Below, one piece after another: positions 7,135 to 16,089 of a stretch of 64,000 nucleotides of DNA (positions are counted from its first letter, which is position 1; each line of letters opens with the position of its first letter). Both the position numbers and the translations under genes were made by a program. Below the pieces are notes generated by a model. It was not told the DNA's origin and searched no databases. It saw nothing but the letters and a program-made list of their open reading frames with translations. Source of the DNA: Urinicoccus massiliensis (GTDB lineage Bacteria > Bacillota > Clostridia > Tissierellales > Peptoniphilaceae); NCBI RefSeq assembly GCF_900120405.1, contig NZ_LT635493.1, positions 595,037 through 659,036 of the forward strand, written 5' to 3'.

Positions 7135-8121
7135 GTGTCTATCAAAAATAATTTGAAGAACCAATTAATAGAAAAAAGCGTCGAAGCTTTTATCATGGGC
7201 TTAGAAATTTATAATAAGCCCACAATAAAATATAGAATAGAAGGGTTCAGCTTTTTCATATGTAATGCCTGGGAATTAATGTTAAAAGCCGAATTGATAA
7301 ATAAAAATGAATCTTTATACTATAAAGATCATCCCGAGCGAACCCTTAGCCTGAATGAAACTGTAAATAAAATCTATACTGATAAAAATACTCGAATCCG
7401 ATTAAATTTAGAAAAAATAATTGACCTAAGAAATATTAGTACACATTTTATAACCCAAGATTATGAATTAAAGTATGCACCTTTATTTCAAGCTTGTGTT
7501 CTGAATTTTATTCATGAGATTAACAGATTCCATAAAATTGATATAACAAAGTATGTCGCTCAAAACTTTTTAACTATTTCAGCTACAATAGAACCATTAT
7601 CTAACGAAGAAATTAAAATAAAATATCCTGCTGAAATTGCTGAGAGATTTATCAAACAAGCCAATGAAATCGACGTGTTAACCGAAGAGTATAATTCAGA
7701 TAAGTTTTCTATTAATATAAAACAAATGCTTTACATTACAAAGAAAAAGGACGAAGCGGATTTTTCTATTCGTATAGATAAATCCGCCATAAATGCAGGG
7801 AATATAATAAAAGAATTGAAAGATCCTGCTGATACACATAAATATGCACATGGACTTGTTATAACAGCAGTTCAAGAACGTTTAAAAAAGAAAAATATAA
7901 CTATCGGTTATAAGCAAGGATTTAATTCTTACGTTTTGAATTTATTTATAAACTTTTACAACATTAAATCCAATCCAAAATATACCTATTGTCATATTGT
8001 TGGAAACAATAAATCCTATACTTATTCTCAATCCTGTGTAGAATTTATTGTTAAAGAAATTGAAAAAGACCCACTTAATATTGTTGAAAGCTTAAAATTA
8101 GGTATAAATAAAAAAAGATAA
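7135..8121 (+). CDS. DUF3644-type protein with HEPN-like R-x4-H motif (putative defence RNase)
   Basis: 328 aa from GTG 7135, with AAGGAGGT five bases before. The N-terminal 130 residues resemble DUF3644 (EAFIMGLEIYNKPTIKYRIE followed by CNAWELMLKAELI). Within them, R99-N-I-S-T-H104 fits the R-x4-6-H active-site motif of HEPN ribonucleases. The C-terminal 200 residues are not recognised. It is much more AT-rich than its neighbours and sits beside the dead phage repressor, so it was probably acquired horizontally. A role in phage defence or abortive infection is an inference; it could instead be non-catalytic. Confidence 0.65.
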   Translation: MSIKNNLKNQLIEKSVEAFIMGLEIYNKPTIKYRIEGFSFFICNAWELMLKAELINKNESLYYKDHPERTLSLNETVNKIYTDKNTRIRLNLEKIIDLRNISTHFITQDYELKYAPLFQACVLNFIHEINRFHKIDITKYVAQNFLTISATIEPLSNEEIKIKYPAEIAERFIKQANEIDVLTEEYNSDKFSINIKQMLYITKKKDEADFSIRIDKSAINAGNIIKELKDPADTHKYAHGLVITAVQERLKKKNITIGYKQGFNSYVLNLFINFYNIKSNPKYTYCHIVGNNKSYTYSQSCVEFIVKEIEKDPLNIVESLKLGINKKR

Positions 8122-8360
8122 CCCCAGGCACATAGGAATGCTCGGTACAAAGTACCTACCCCTTTTTGGGACCCAGTGTTGTTCCTTCACAAGTTATCTT
8201 TAGTATCTTTATTATATATGCTAACACACCCTCAGTCAATATATGATACATAGAGTTCAATAGTATTTTCAGTAAAATAATTTAAATTTATCTTTATTCG
8301 ACTTCCCATAAGAATATAAATACATAACCCCTACATAAATTATTCCCTTTTATACAAAAA
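8122..8360. other. AT-rich intergenic sequence after the DUF3644 gene
   Basis: No gene is seen. A small hairpin GGTAC-AAA-GTACC lies just after the stop but lacks a T-run. It ends where the MITE-like repeat begins. Confidence 0.4.
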
Positions 8361-8480
8361 GGGGCGGCCCAGCCGTCGATTTCTAGCTGTTCAAGCGAAG
8401 CTTTTACAGGAAATCTTGGCATGAGACCTGCCGACGAAATCAAAGATTTCGGGCTAGGGCTTCAAGGACCGCCCCTACAA
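8361..8480. repeat. MITE-like palindromic repeat
   Basis: About 115-120 bp bounded by near-identical inverted ends, GGGGCGGCCC (8361-8370) and GGACCGCCCC (8466-8475). It contains an internal perfect hairpin CGAAATC-AAA-GATTTCG and is far more GC-rich than the surrounding DNA. It has no coding capacity. The right-end motif CCGCYCCTACAAA recurs at 840-853. It resembles dispersed non-autonomous repeats of Clostridia; no transposase of the family is in the window. Confidence 0.6.
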
Positions 8481-8497
8481 ATTCAACCTTATATTTT

Positions 8498-9078
8498 TTA
8501 TTTTTTCAGGATAAAACGGTAGGGGTAGTCTACGGCCTCCTGGGCATAGTCGATGCCAATGCGTTTTGTGGCTTCAACAGGGCCTTGGAAGCCGTCATCC
8601 AAGAGGTAGATGTCCCCGTCCAGGGTCTTTTTATTGTCTTCCAGGCTGATGCCCAGGGCCTGGGTCAGCTTGGCTGGACCGTTTAAGAGGTTTTTCTTCT
8701 GGTAACCTGTGGCCTGGTCCTTATCTTTTCCAAACCGTCTTTGGTAGAAGGTTTCCTCTCCTTGAATGGGGTCCAGGGCCCGGATCAAAACGGCCTGGGC
8801 ATTCCCCTCAGGTCCGGTGACGATGTTAAAGAGGGTGTGGATGCCGTAGGTAAAGTAGGTGTAGATGTGGCCGCCCAGCAAGAACAAGGGGCGGTTCTCT
8901 GGGTTTTTTTGCCCCCGTAGGCGTGGCAGGCCTTGTCGTCTTGCAGGTAGGCTTCGCTTTCGATAATCCGCCCCATAAGGACCTGGTCTTTTTCCCTGTG
9001 GCAGAGGATCTTGCCAATTAGGTCCGGAGCCAGGTCCAGGGCATTGGCTTGGTAGTAGTCTAGGCTTAATTTTTTCAT
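8498..9078 (-). pseudogene. 3-methyladenine DNA glycosylase (Mpg/AAG family), frameshifted
   Basis: The N-terminal part starts at ATG 9078 (MKKLSLDYYQANALDLAPDL, then RIIESEAYLQDDKACHAYGG) and runs out of frame at a run of seven A on the - strand (8904-8910). The rest of the enzyme continues in the -1 frame: NPENRPLFLLGGHIYTYFTY, VTGPEGNAQAVLIRALDP, NLLNGPAKLTQALGI, ending at 8498. One extra A would restore a normal protein of about 193 aa. The family excises alkylated purines. The start overlaps the aldehyde dehydrogenase stop as ATGA. It may be a real pseudogene, slippage-dependent expression, or a sequencing error in the homopolymer. Confidence 0.85.
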
Positions 9079-10379
9079 TTCTTAAAAAACTTCCTTGGGT
9101 CAAAGTTTTCATAGGGAGGATAGCGCATATCCAGGTCTATCTTTCTGGACTTCTTTAGGATGGAGACCTTGCGACTAAAGGTGTCAAAGGAGTATTTTCC
9201 ATGGTAGGCTCCCATGCCGCTTTGACCCACGCCACCAAAGGGCAGGGTTACGGTGGACAGGTGGGTCAGGGTGTCATTAAAGGCCCCACCACCAAAGGGA
9301 ATGGTGTCCAAGATGTAGTCCAGGTCTTTTTCCTCCTGGCTAAAGAGGTAGAGGGCCAGGGGGTTGGGGTGGAGGTTAATAATCTTTTGGCAGTCTTCCA
9401 AGTCGTCAATGGTTAAAACTGGTAGGAAGGGGCCAAAGATTTCCTCTTCCATAAAGGGGCTTGAAGGGTCTGCCGGGAAGACTTGAGGGGCAAATTTCAA
9501 GCCTTGGAGCCAGGCCTTTCCCTCCATGTCTAAGCCCTGGGCCTTGGCCAGGTCTTCCAGACGATGGAAGTGGTCTCGGTCGATGATGGAGGCCAGGTAG
9601 GAACTTTCCAGGGGGTTGGGGCCATAAAAATCCTGGATGGACTGGTTCATAGCTTGAATCAAGGGGTCCCGGAGGTCTTTTTGGACCAAGCAATAGTCTG
9701 GAGCCACACAAGTTTGGCCGGCATTGAGGGTCTTGCCCCAGATGATTCTTTTGGCAGTGGTTTCCAGGTCTTGGTCCCCAAAGACGATGACAGGACTTTT
9801 TCCTCCCAATTCTAAAACGCAGGGAATCATTTTTTCCCCAGCCAATTTGGCCATTTCCCGTCCAACCCGGGTGGACCCTGTAAAGAATAAAAAGTCCATG
9901 TCTTCAGCCATAAAGCGGGCCCGGTCTTGGGGGCCCAGGCCATAGACCAGGACTTCTTCCGGATCATAGACTCGGCCAAGGATATCTCGGACCACTTGGG
10001 ATGTAGCCGGGGCCTTTCGAGAGGTCTTTAAAACCACTCGGTTGCCTGCTCCCAAGGCTCCAATGGTTGGCACCATGGCCAGGAGGAAGGGGTAGTTCCA
10101 AGGGGCAGCAATAGCCACCCGACCGTAGGGCCTATGGTGGATTTCCCCCTTGGAGGGAAATTGATAGTAAGGAGTGGGCTTTTTGTCCGGCCGAGCCCAC
10201 TTGGGGACTTGGGCTATCGTATAGTCCAGCTCTTCCAGGGTCATAAGGTATTCGGACAGGTAGGCTTCTTCCATGGACTTACCCAGGTCAGCTTCCAGGG
10301 CTTTTAGGATTTCTTGCCGACTTCTTTGTAGTTCTTTTTTCAGGTTTTTTAGCTTGCAAATACGGTTTTTAAGATCCAT
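9075..10379 (-). CDS. Aldehyde dehydrogenase family protein
   Basis: 434 aa from ATG 10379 (AAAGGAG upstream; the 19 codons before it have no site). Signatures: AAPWNYPFLLAMVPTIGAL (substrate/cofactor region), FFTGSTRVGREMAKLAG (NAD(P) loop), catalytic Glu in VLELGGKSPVIV and catalytic Cys in NAGQTCVAPDYC. The length matches the short fatty-aldehyde or coniferyl-aldehyde type (about 450 aa). It oxidises an aldehyde to the acid with NAD(P)+; the substrate is unknown. It is translationally coupled to the mpg remnant and lies 10 bp after the flavodoxin gene, suggesting one operon. Confidence 0.9.
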   Translation of the reverse strand: MDLKNRICKLKNLKKELQRSRQEILKALEADLGKSMEEAYLSEYLMTLEELDYTIAQVPKWARPDKKPTPYYQFPSKGEIHHRPYGRVAIAAPWNYPFLLAMVPTIGALGAGNRVVLKTSRKAPATSQVVRDILGRVYDPEEVLVYGLGPQDRARFMAEDMDFLFFTGSTRVGREMAKLAGEKMIPCVLELGGKSPVIVFGDQDLETTAKRIIWGKTLNAGQTCVAPDYCLVQKDLRDPLIQAMNQSIQDFYGPNPLESSYLASIIDRDHFHRLEDLAKAQGLDMEGKAWLQGLKFAPQVFPADPSSPFMEEEIFGPFLPVLTIDDLEDCQKIINLHPNPLALYLFSQEEKDLDYILDTIPFGGGAFNDTLTHLSTVTLPFGGVGQSGMGAYHGKYSFDTFSRKVSILKKSRKIDLDMRYPPYENFDPRKFFKK

Positions 10380-10389
10380 TTTCTCTCCT

Positions 10390-10929
10390 TTAATCGTCAA
10401 AGGGGTCCCGGGCCTTGAGCCATTCTTCCAGGGCATCCAGGTAGGAAAAGTCTACCCAGTCCCAGTTTTTCCCATAGATGGTCAGGAACTCTTCTTCCCA
10501 GGGCTGGAGCTTGTCCTTGTGCTTGTTTTTGATTGTCTGGTAGTTGAGTCGCAAAAGGACCTTGTCCATCCGGGTCATCTTGTCTCTTTGCCAGGCTCCC
10601 CGTCCGTAAAAGGCCGGTACGTCTTTTAGGGGACCATCAAAGTGTTGGCGGTAGAGCCGGCGAAATTCTTTCTTGTTGTAGTTGCTGGCTCCCACGCAAA
10701 AAATAGCTACTTTTTTCCCTTGCATCCGGCTGATGTCCCTTTCCAGGGTGCTGAGATTTAAGAGGCCAAAGGCATAAATGGGGGCGAAAAAGACCACCAC
10801 ATCCCCCCGGAGGCTTTTGGGCCGGAAGTCTTTCAGCTCTAAAAGAGCCCCGGGATGCCTCCGGTGGAGCTCTTCTGCATATCTTTTTGTGGACCCATAC
10901 TTGCTACTATAGACAACGGTTACTTGCAT
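10390..10929 (-). CDS. Flavodoxin-domain protein
   Basis: 179 aa from ATG 10929 (GGGGGGAAAAG upstream), preferred over the start six codons earlier. The FMN phosphate loop VVYSSKYGSTKRYAEEL opens the protein, and FFAPIYAFGLLNLSTLERD and KVAIFCVGASNYN fit the remaining flavodoxin core. It resembles the menaquinone-dependent protoporphyrinogen oxidase/flavodoxin group. The C-terminal 60 residues are basic and aromatic and not recognised. It is probably an electron carrier or small oxidoreductase, cotranscribed with the aldehyde dehydrogenase. Confidence 0.8.
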   Translation of the reverse strand: MQVTVVYSSKYGSTKRYAEELHRRHPGALLELKDFRPKSLRGDVVVFFAPIYAFGLLNLSTLERDISRMQGKKVAIFCVGASNYNKKEFRRLYRQHFDGPLKDVPAFYGRGAWQRDKMTRMDKVLLRLNYQTIKNKHKDKLQPWEEEFLTIYGKNWDWVDFSYLDALEEWLKARDPFDD

Positions 10930-10977
10930 CTTTTCCCCCCAAGGCAATTTTTTCTATCCTTCTTCATCTATCGACTC

Positions 10978-11667
10978 CTAGTCCAAGTTGCCCCGGTTTC
11001 CAATGGAAAAGACATAGGTGATGGGGCTGGTTTGGGATTCAAAAAATTGGTCTATGAGTCTTTGTTCATAGCGGGCAATGGGACAGGAGGCCAGGTTTAA
11101 AGACTCTGCCGAGAGTTGAATTTGCTGTCCTACATGGCCTGCTTCCAAGAGGACAAATTTTTCCGCTTCCGAGGGGTACCGGTAGCCTGCTGCCTCCAGG
11201 TTGGCTCCCAGTCCAATGAGGCAGGTGGCTTGGAGGATAAAGGTCTGGTTGAGAAAGATGTCCTTTAATTCTTCCCGGGCATCGGCAAAGCGCTTGACCA
11301 AAAAGAGGCTGTGGTTTTGAGGATGGTAGCGGTAGATCCCCTTTTCCAGGTCCAGGACATTTAAGATGCAGACATAGACCCTTAGGGGCCGGCTGTTACA
11401 AGCGCTGGGCACTGGCAGGTGGCTTCTTTGGTCTTGAAATAAGTGGTAGCTGTTGTAGAGGATGTAGCTCAGTTGCTTGCGGGTCATAATGGCCTTGGAA
11501 TAGGCCCGGCCGGACTTCCTCTTCTGGGTCAGGACGGTAAAGTCACTTTCATGGACCTTTTGGACTGGAGGAGGGAGCTTGCTTTCCCGACCTGTATAGA
11601 GGTCTGGATCTATCAAATCGACTGGCTTGTTTTCTTCTGCCGTCAAGGGAAATGTGGATTGGATCAT
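10978..11667 (-). CDS. SagB-type nitroreductase-fold oxidoreductase
   Basis: 229 aa. Nitroreductase-family features: KRKSGRAYSKAIMTRKQLSY, SACNSRPLRVYVCILNV, GIYRYHPQNHSLFLV, then LEAGHVGQQIQLSAESLNL, the block typical of SagB-type FMN dehydrogenases. Some relatives oxidise azolines in peptide modification clusters, but no precursor peptide or cyclodehydratase is nearby, so a general flavin reductase role is more likely. ATG 11667 has AAAGGAAAAG upstream. It is divergent from the YitT gene across 257 bp that contain the perfect palindrome CCACTTAAGTGG (11755-11766). Confidence 0.8.
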   Translation of the reverse strand: MIQSTFPLTAEENKPVDLIDPDLYTGRESKLPPPVQKVHESDFTVLTQKRKSGRAYSKAIMTRKQLSYILYNSYHLFQDQRSHLPVPSACNSRPLRVYVCILNVLDLEKGIYRYHPQNHSLFLVKRFADAREELKDIFLNQTFILQATCLIGLGANLEAAGYRYPSEAEKFVLLEAGHVGQQIQLSAESLNLASCPIARYEQRLIDQFFESQTSPITYVFSIGNRGNLD

Positions 11668-11754
11668 TGCTTTTCCTTTCTAAACGTTTTTGAATCTTTA
11701 TTCTTCTTTATAGTTCATTGTAGCATTTTAAGGACAAATTGAACACTCCTTTCC

Positions 11755-11766
11755 CCACTTAAGTGG
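11755..11766. promoter_or_regulatory. Palindrome in the divergent sagB-like/yitT region
   Basis: CCACTTAAGTGG, a perfect 12-bp dyad between two divergent genes. A TATACT (11837-11842) further on could be the -10 box for the rightward gene. No regulator assigned. Confidence 0.3.
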
Positions 11767-11924
11767 AAGGATTTTCAAGCGGGAAAAGTCTCCTTAAGAA
11801 GGCTATAATTTCAGAGAATTTAGCCTGGTTTTATGCTATACTTATTGGTATGAAGAAGGAAGGCCGGGTCCATCCGCAAGGCCCCTTCCACTTTTAGAGG
11901 AAATGAAGGAGAGTTTAAAAGACT

Positions 11925-12809
11925 ATGATTAAGGAAGAAACCATGCATTGGAGGGAATACAACAAAAAGGTCATTCTTTCCAAGTACCTGTCCATCCTGG
12001 TTGGAAATTTTTTGTGTGCCATGGCCCTGATTTTATTTTTGCGTCCGGGCCAGATGATTGGCGGCGGTGTCGGCGGGATTTCCGTCTTGTTAAATACGGT
12101 TTTCGGCATCCCCTTGGGGATTTCCGTCCTCCTCTTTAACCTGCCCCTTATGGTCCTGTCCCTCAAGGTCCTGGACCGAAATTTTATCCTTTACTCCACC
12201 CTGTCCATGTTTATTTTTTCTCTTTACATGAGTCTTTTCGACTTTTTGGCTTCCTATATCCACATTACTGACGACGTCTTGCTAAGCTGCGTCTTTGGCT
12301 CCATCCTCAATGGGGCCGGCATGGGGATTATGTTCCGTAACGGAACCTGCCAGGGGGGCCTGGATGTTGTGGCAGCCCTGACCAAGAAGCTTTACGGCAT
12401 CAATATCAGCAAGGTCCTCTTGGGAGTCAACGGGGTCATTATCACCATTTCCGGTTTTGTCTTCAGTTTCAACCGGGCCATGTACACCCTCATTGGCCTC
12501 TTTATTGCCTACCAGGTCCTGGACCGGATCCAGATGGGGGTGGGCCAGATGAAGCAAATTTTTATCATGACCAATATGTCCAAGCCCATTGCCCGGTCCA
12601 TTATGAAGGAACTCCACCGGGGGGTTACCTACCTCAAGGGTACCGGGGCCTATAGCCACCAGGACATGGACATCATCTATTGCATCGTGGACAACCACGA
12701 ATTTGTCCAGGTGCGAAAAATTGTGGACTCTATTGACCCAGAAGCCTTTATGACCATTAGCGAAACCGTGGAAGTCAAGGGCCGGGGTTTTAGCCACATC
12801 CAAGTTTAG
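11925..12809 (+). CDS. YitT family membrane protein
   Basis: 294 aa. About five hydrophobic segments in residues 15-190 carry the YitT pattern (GGGVGGISVLLNTVFGIPLG; NGAGMGIMFRNGTCQGGLDV), followed by a cytosolic DUF2179-type domain (IFIMTNMSKPIARSIMKEL, GAYSHQDMDIIYCIVDNHE). The function is not established for the family. Two starts are possible: ATG 11925 with a distant GGAGAG, or ATG 11943 with a well-spaced AAGGAAG. It is probably cotranscribed with the flavin-binding gene that follows 9 bp later. Confidence 0.85.
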   Translation: MIKEETMHWREYNKKVILSKYLSILVGNFLCAMALILFLRPGQMIGGGVGGISVLLNTVFGIPLGISVLLFNLPLMVLSLKVLDRNFILYSTLSMFIFSLYMSLFDFLASYIHITDDVLLSCVFGSILNGAGMGIMFRNGTCQGGLDVVAALTKKLYGINISKVLLGVNGVIITISGFVFSFNRAMYTLIGLFIAYQVLDRIQMGVGQMKQIFIMTNMSKPIARSIMKELHRGVTYLKGTGAYSHQDMDIIYCIVDNHEFVQVRKIVDSIDPEAFMTISETVEVKGRGFSHIQV

Positions 12810-12818
12810 GAGGAAACC

Positions 12819-13385
12819 ATGCGTAGAAAAGATCGAGAAATGAACCCAGACTTTGCCCGGGAGGTCATTGACCAAAGCTCCTACGGGAGCCTGGCCCTTT
12901 ATGATCCGGACAAGAAACAAACCTATTCTGTCAACCTCTCCCTGGTCCGGCTAGGAGACTGCCTCTACTTCCACTCTGCCAAGGCCGGCTACAAGCTGGA
13001 CCTTTTAAAAGAAGGCGACTCCTACGGCCTGTCCTTTGTTTCCTATGCCCAGGTGCCGGATGTCTTTTCCAGGGACAAGTTGCAGGCCCTGGCCCAGGAG
13101 CCGGGAAAAGTAGGGCTCCTTTTAAGCCGGGTCTTTACCACAGAATATTCCTCGGCCCATGTCCTGGGCCGCCTCCGCCTGGTCCGGGACCCGGAGGAAA
13201 TCACCCGGGCCATGGAGGCCCTTTGCAAAAAATATACCGGGGACAAGATGGACTTTTTCCCCCAAGCCATGGCTGTTGGTGGGTCCCGTATCCTAGTTTA
13301 TGCCCTGGATATCCAAGAAATTCATGGCAAGAGAAAAAAATTGGATGCCCAGGGGGAAGAAATGAAGTGGCAGAGGATGGACTGA
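12819..13385 (+). CDS. Pyridoxamine 5'-phosphate oxidase-like flavoprotein (NimA type)
   Basis: 188 aa with GGAGGAAACC before ATG 12819. The split-barrel FMN fold is suggested by YGSLALYDPDKKQTYSVNLS, LVRLGDCLYFHSAKAGYKLD and LSFVSYAQVPDVFS, and it matches the NimA/PNPOx-like group that includes nitroimidazole reductases. Substrate unknown. It lies 9 bp after the yitT-like gene and ends before a strong terminator shared with the convergent ClC gene. Confidence 0.82.
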   Translation: MRRKDREMNPDFAREVIDQSSYGSLALYDPDKKQTYSVNLSLVRLGDCLYFHSAKAGYKLDLLKEGDSYGLSFVSYAQVPDVFSRDKLQALAQEPGKVGLLLSRVFTTEYSSAHVLGRLRLVRDPEEITRAMEALCKKYTGDKMDFFPQAMAVGGSRILVYALDIQEIHGKRKKLDAQGEEMKWQRMD

Positions 13386-13395
13386 AAATATGGTC

Positions 13396-13432
13396 AAAAA
13401 AAGGAGCTAGCTCTAGGCTAACTCCTTTTTTT
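13396..13432. terminator. Bidirectional intrinsic terminator
   Basis: A-run, GGAG-c-TAGC stem, loop, GCTA-a-CTCC, T7. It lies between the convergent flavoprotein gene and clcA, whose stop codon it touches. Confidence 0.85.
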
Positions 13433-14993
13433 ATGGTCTTTCCCGGGTCATGTCTTCCAGGATTTTTTCTGCATCATGGTAGTGGTCCTCATCTGTGGCA
13501 AAGATCAAGAGGTCTCCGGCCAAAAGGACGGTGGACCCGGTAGGGAGGATCCGGTGCTTGCCCCTTTGGAGTTCTGTAATCCATACATAGGATGGAAAAT
13601 CCAGGTCCATGACCCTTTGGTTGGAGCAAAGGCTCCCGGTATGGACGGTGATTTTCAGGTAGTTTTCTTCATAATAGGAGGCCCCCAGCTGGCCCTTTTT
13701 CTTGAGGATGGCCTTTAAGAGTTCGTCGTAGATGGGTTCTCCCTTTAGGATATCTGCTGTCACTGTGGCCACCAAGACCACCAGGGCCAGGCCCAGGAAC
13801 TGGCTCATGGACCCGGTCATTTCGAAAATCAGGATGAGGCCCGTTAAGGGCGCCTTGACAATGGCGGCAAAGTGGCCAGCCATGGCCAGGACCACAAAGT
13901 TGACATAAAAGCTTTGGTCCACTCCCAGGCCGATAAAAATCTTCCCCATAATGCTGCCAACCAGGGCCCCAATGGCCAGGAGGGGAAAGAAAATCCCCCC
14001 GGGAACATTGGACCCGAAGCAGATAAAGGTAAAGATGTATTTTACCAGGAGTAAAAAGACCAAGAAGAGGATGGCCATATCCCCTGTTTTAAGGTCCATA
14101 ATGGTTTCGTGACCTCCCCCAGCCAGGATGGGCAGGTAGATGGAGATCCCGGCACTGAGTAAAAAGGCCAGGGCCATGGGGACAAAGCTGGGGAGCTTTT
14201 GCTTGCCAATAAAGGCCTTGGTCCTTAAAATCCCCTGGTTAAAGATAACCCCGCTTACCCCTACGGCCAGGCCCAAGAGGACAAAGGCCCAGTAGTCTTC
14301 CAGGGGCAAGAGGTCCAGCTCCCGAAATTGCAGGGAGGGTTCCATGCCAAAGACGATTTTGGTAATAAAGTCCGCCACCACCGAAGACAGCATACAGCCC
14401 AGGAGGACATAGTAGGAAAAGTTCTTGTGGGCTTCTTCCAGGGCAAAGCAAACCCCGGCCAGGGGAGCCCCAAAGGCCGCCGAAAGGCCTGCAGACCCTC
14501 CAGCAGTAATTAAGTAATTGTCCAATTTTTTCGAGTCCTTGCTCTTTTCAGATACCCCCTGGCCCAGGCAAGCCCCCATTTGGACCGAGGGACCCTCCCG
14601 GCCCACGCTCATGCCTACAGCCAGGCATATGATGCCGCCGATAAACTTGTAGAGGAGGACCTTGAACCAATTGTAGTGGATTTTTTTATGGAGGATTCCC
14701 TCCATTTGGGGAATCCCGGACCCGGAAATCATGGGTTCCTTTTGGACCATAAAGTCCACCAAGACGGCTAGGACCACCAGGACCAAGGCCACCAGGGCAA
14801 AATACAGGGGCCCTTGGCAGGACCAGAGGTAGACACTTTTAAAAAGGTCTCCCAGCTGGGAACCCAAGAGCCGGTAGCCACTAATCACCAGGCCTGTTAA
14901 GATGCCGATTAACAAGGATTTTCCCAATATTTCCATCCCCTTGACCCTTTTTAGGTCCAGGTCTTGATCTTGATTTATATCGTCTATTCTCAT
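13431..14993 (-). CDS. ClC-family chloride channel/antiporter with TrkA-C domain
   Basis: 520 aa. Ion-pathway signatures are present in order: GSGIPQ, GREGPSVQ (with the gating Glu), LEEAHKNF (position of the internal proton-transfer Glu of EcClC) and GSNVPGGIFFPLLAIGA. Both glutamates suggest a Cl-/H+ exchanger rather than a channel. Residues from about 440 onward form a regulatory TrkA-C-like domain (LKITVHTGSLCSNQRVMDLD...GSTVLLAGDLLIFAT). It acts in the plasma membrane. It is divergent from ppx. Confidence 0.92.
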   Translation of the reverse strand: MRIDDINQDQDLDLKRVKGMEILGKSLLIGILTGLVISGYRLLGSQLGDLFKSVYLWSCQGPLYFALVALVLVVLAVLVDFMVQKEPMISGSGIPQMEGILHKKIHYNWFKVLLYKFIGGIICLAVGMSVGREGPSVQMGACLGQGVSEKSKDSKKLDNYLITAGGSAGLSAAFGAPLAGVCFALEEAHKNFSYYVLLGCMLSSVVADFITKIVFGMEPSLQFRELDLLPLEDYWAFVLLGLAVGVSGVIFNQGILRTKAFIGKQKLPSFVPMALAFLLSAGISIYLPILAGGGHETIMDLKTGDMAILFLVFLLLVKYIFTFICFGSNVPGGIFFPLLAIGALVGSIMGKIFIGLGVDQSFYVNFVVLAMAGHFAAIVKAPLTGLILIFEMTGSMSQFLGLALVVLVATVTADILKGEPIYDELLKAILKKKGQLGASYYEENYLKITVHTGSLCSNQRVMDLDFPSYVWITELQRGKHRILPTGSTVLLAGDLLIFATDEDHYHDAEKILEDMTRERP

Positions 14994-15150
14994 AGCTCCC
15001 TCCCTTATCTATTTATAGTATAGCACTTTGGGAAAAAAGGAGAAAGGGTCGACAAGTCTGGAGGGCCTCTAGAAATGGTAAAACTTTTCATGAACTTTAC
15101 ATTTTTTGACCCCCAGCTGTGATAAAATACAAGTAAGAAGGGGGAAGTCT

Positions 15151-16089
15151 ATGAAATATGCTGTAACAGATATTGGCTCCAACACCATCCGCCTAACGAT
15201 TTATGACCTTGTGGATGGGCGGCCAAGAGTTTTAATGAAGAAGAAATCACAAGTTGGCCTAGCTGACTATATCAAGGGAAACAAGATGACCCAGCAGGGA
15301 GTTTGGCGTCTGGTCCATGTCTTAAAGACCTATGAGCCCATCTACAAGCTCTTTCAAGCAGAGGCTATCTTTACCTTTGCCACAGCAGCTATTCGGAATG
15401 TAAAAAACTCCAAGGAGGTCTTAAAGACCTTGGAGGAAGCCACCGGCTTAAATGTGGACTTGATTTCCGGTCCCATGGAGGCTGAGCTGGGCTATTTGGG
15501 GGTCCATTCCTCCTTTACCCTGGATGCAGGTGTCCATGTGGATATTGGTGGTGGTTCTACGGAAATTTTAATCCACAAAAAGGACAAGGTCCTCTATAAA
15601 AACAGTTTAGATGAGGGGTCTCTCTCCCTCTACCGGCAATTTGTCTCACGTATTTTCCCTAACAAGAAAGAAAGTAAGGAAATCAAAAAATATATCCGGG
15701 GAAAGTTAGAGGACCTAGACCTGCCCAAGGTCAAGGGCTCTCTACCCATTGTAGGTGTTGGTGGCACCATCCGGGCCTGCAACAACCTGTGCTCAGAGTT
15801 GTTTGAACCTGTTGACTACCAATTTTCCTCTGACGGAGAAGACCTTCCAGGCCGCTTTAGCCTGGCCCAAAGTAAGTCCATTAGCCAGGGCCTTATGACT
15901 TTTGACCCGGTGTATGTCCGAAATGTCCTGAGAGTTTGCCCCTCTAGGATCCACACCCTGACTCCTGGAATCCTAATCCTCCAGGAGGTTGCCAAGGTCT
16001 TTTCCTGCCAGGAAATCATGGTAAGCAATTGTGGAATTCGTGAAGGTTACTTAATTTGGAGGTTAGATCAAGACCATGGAAAAGAATAA
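15151..16089 (+). CDS. ppx: Ppx/GppA family phosphatase (exopolyphosphatase)
   Basis: 312 aa from ATG 15151, which has AAGGGGGAAG upstream; the ORF begins 15 codons earlier without a site. ASKHA ATPase-fold signatures: MKYAVTDIGSNTIRLTIYD, FATAAIRNVKNSKEVL, ISGPMEAELGYLGV, HVDIGGGSTEIL and PIVGVGGTIRA. The family degrades polyphosphate or hydrolyses pppGpp. It overlaps ppk1 by 14 bp, so synthesis and breakdown of polyphosphate are coupled. It is shorter than E. coli Ppx and lacks the C-terminal domain, as is common in Firmicutes. Confidence 0.9.
   Translation: MKYAVTDIGSNTIRLTIYDLVDGRPRVLMKKKSQVGLADYIKGNKMTQQGVWRLVHVLKTYEPIYKLFQAEAIFTFATAAIRNVKNSKEVLKTLEEATGLNVDLISGPMEAELGYLGVHSSFTLDAGVHVDIGGGSTEILIHKKDKVLYKNSLDEGSLSLYRQFVSRIFPNKKESKEIKKYIRGKLEDLDLPKVKGSLPIVGVGGTIRACNNLCSELFEPVDYQFSSDGEDLPGRFSLAQSKSISQGLMTFDPVYVRNVLRVCPSRIHTLTPGILILQEVAKVFSCQEIMVSNCGIREGYLIWRLDQDHGKE

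Noticed and set aside
12282-12920. 212-aa ORF antisense to the yitT-like gene
   Set aside because: The sense frame has clear YitT motifs and a good start; the antisense frame has no recognisable protein features.
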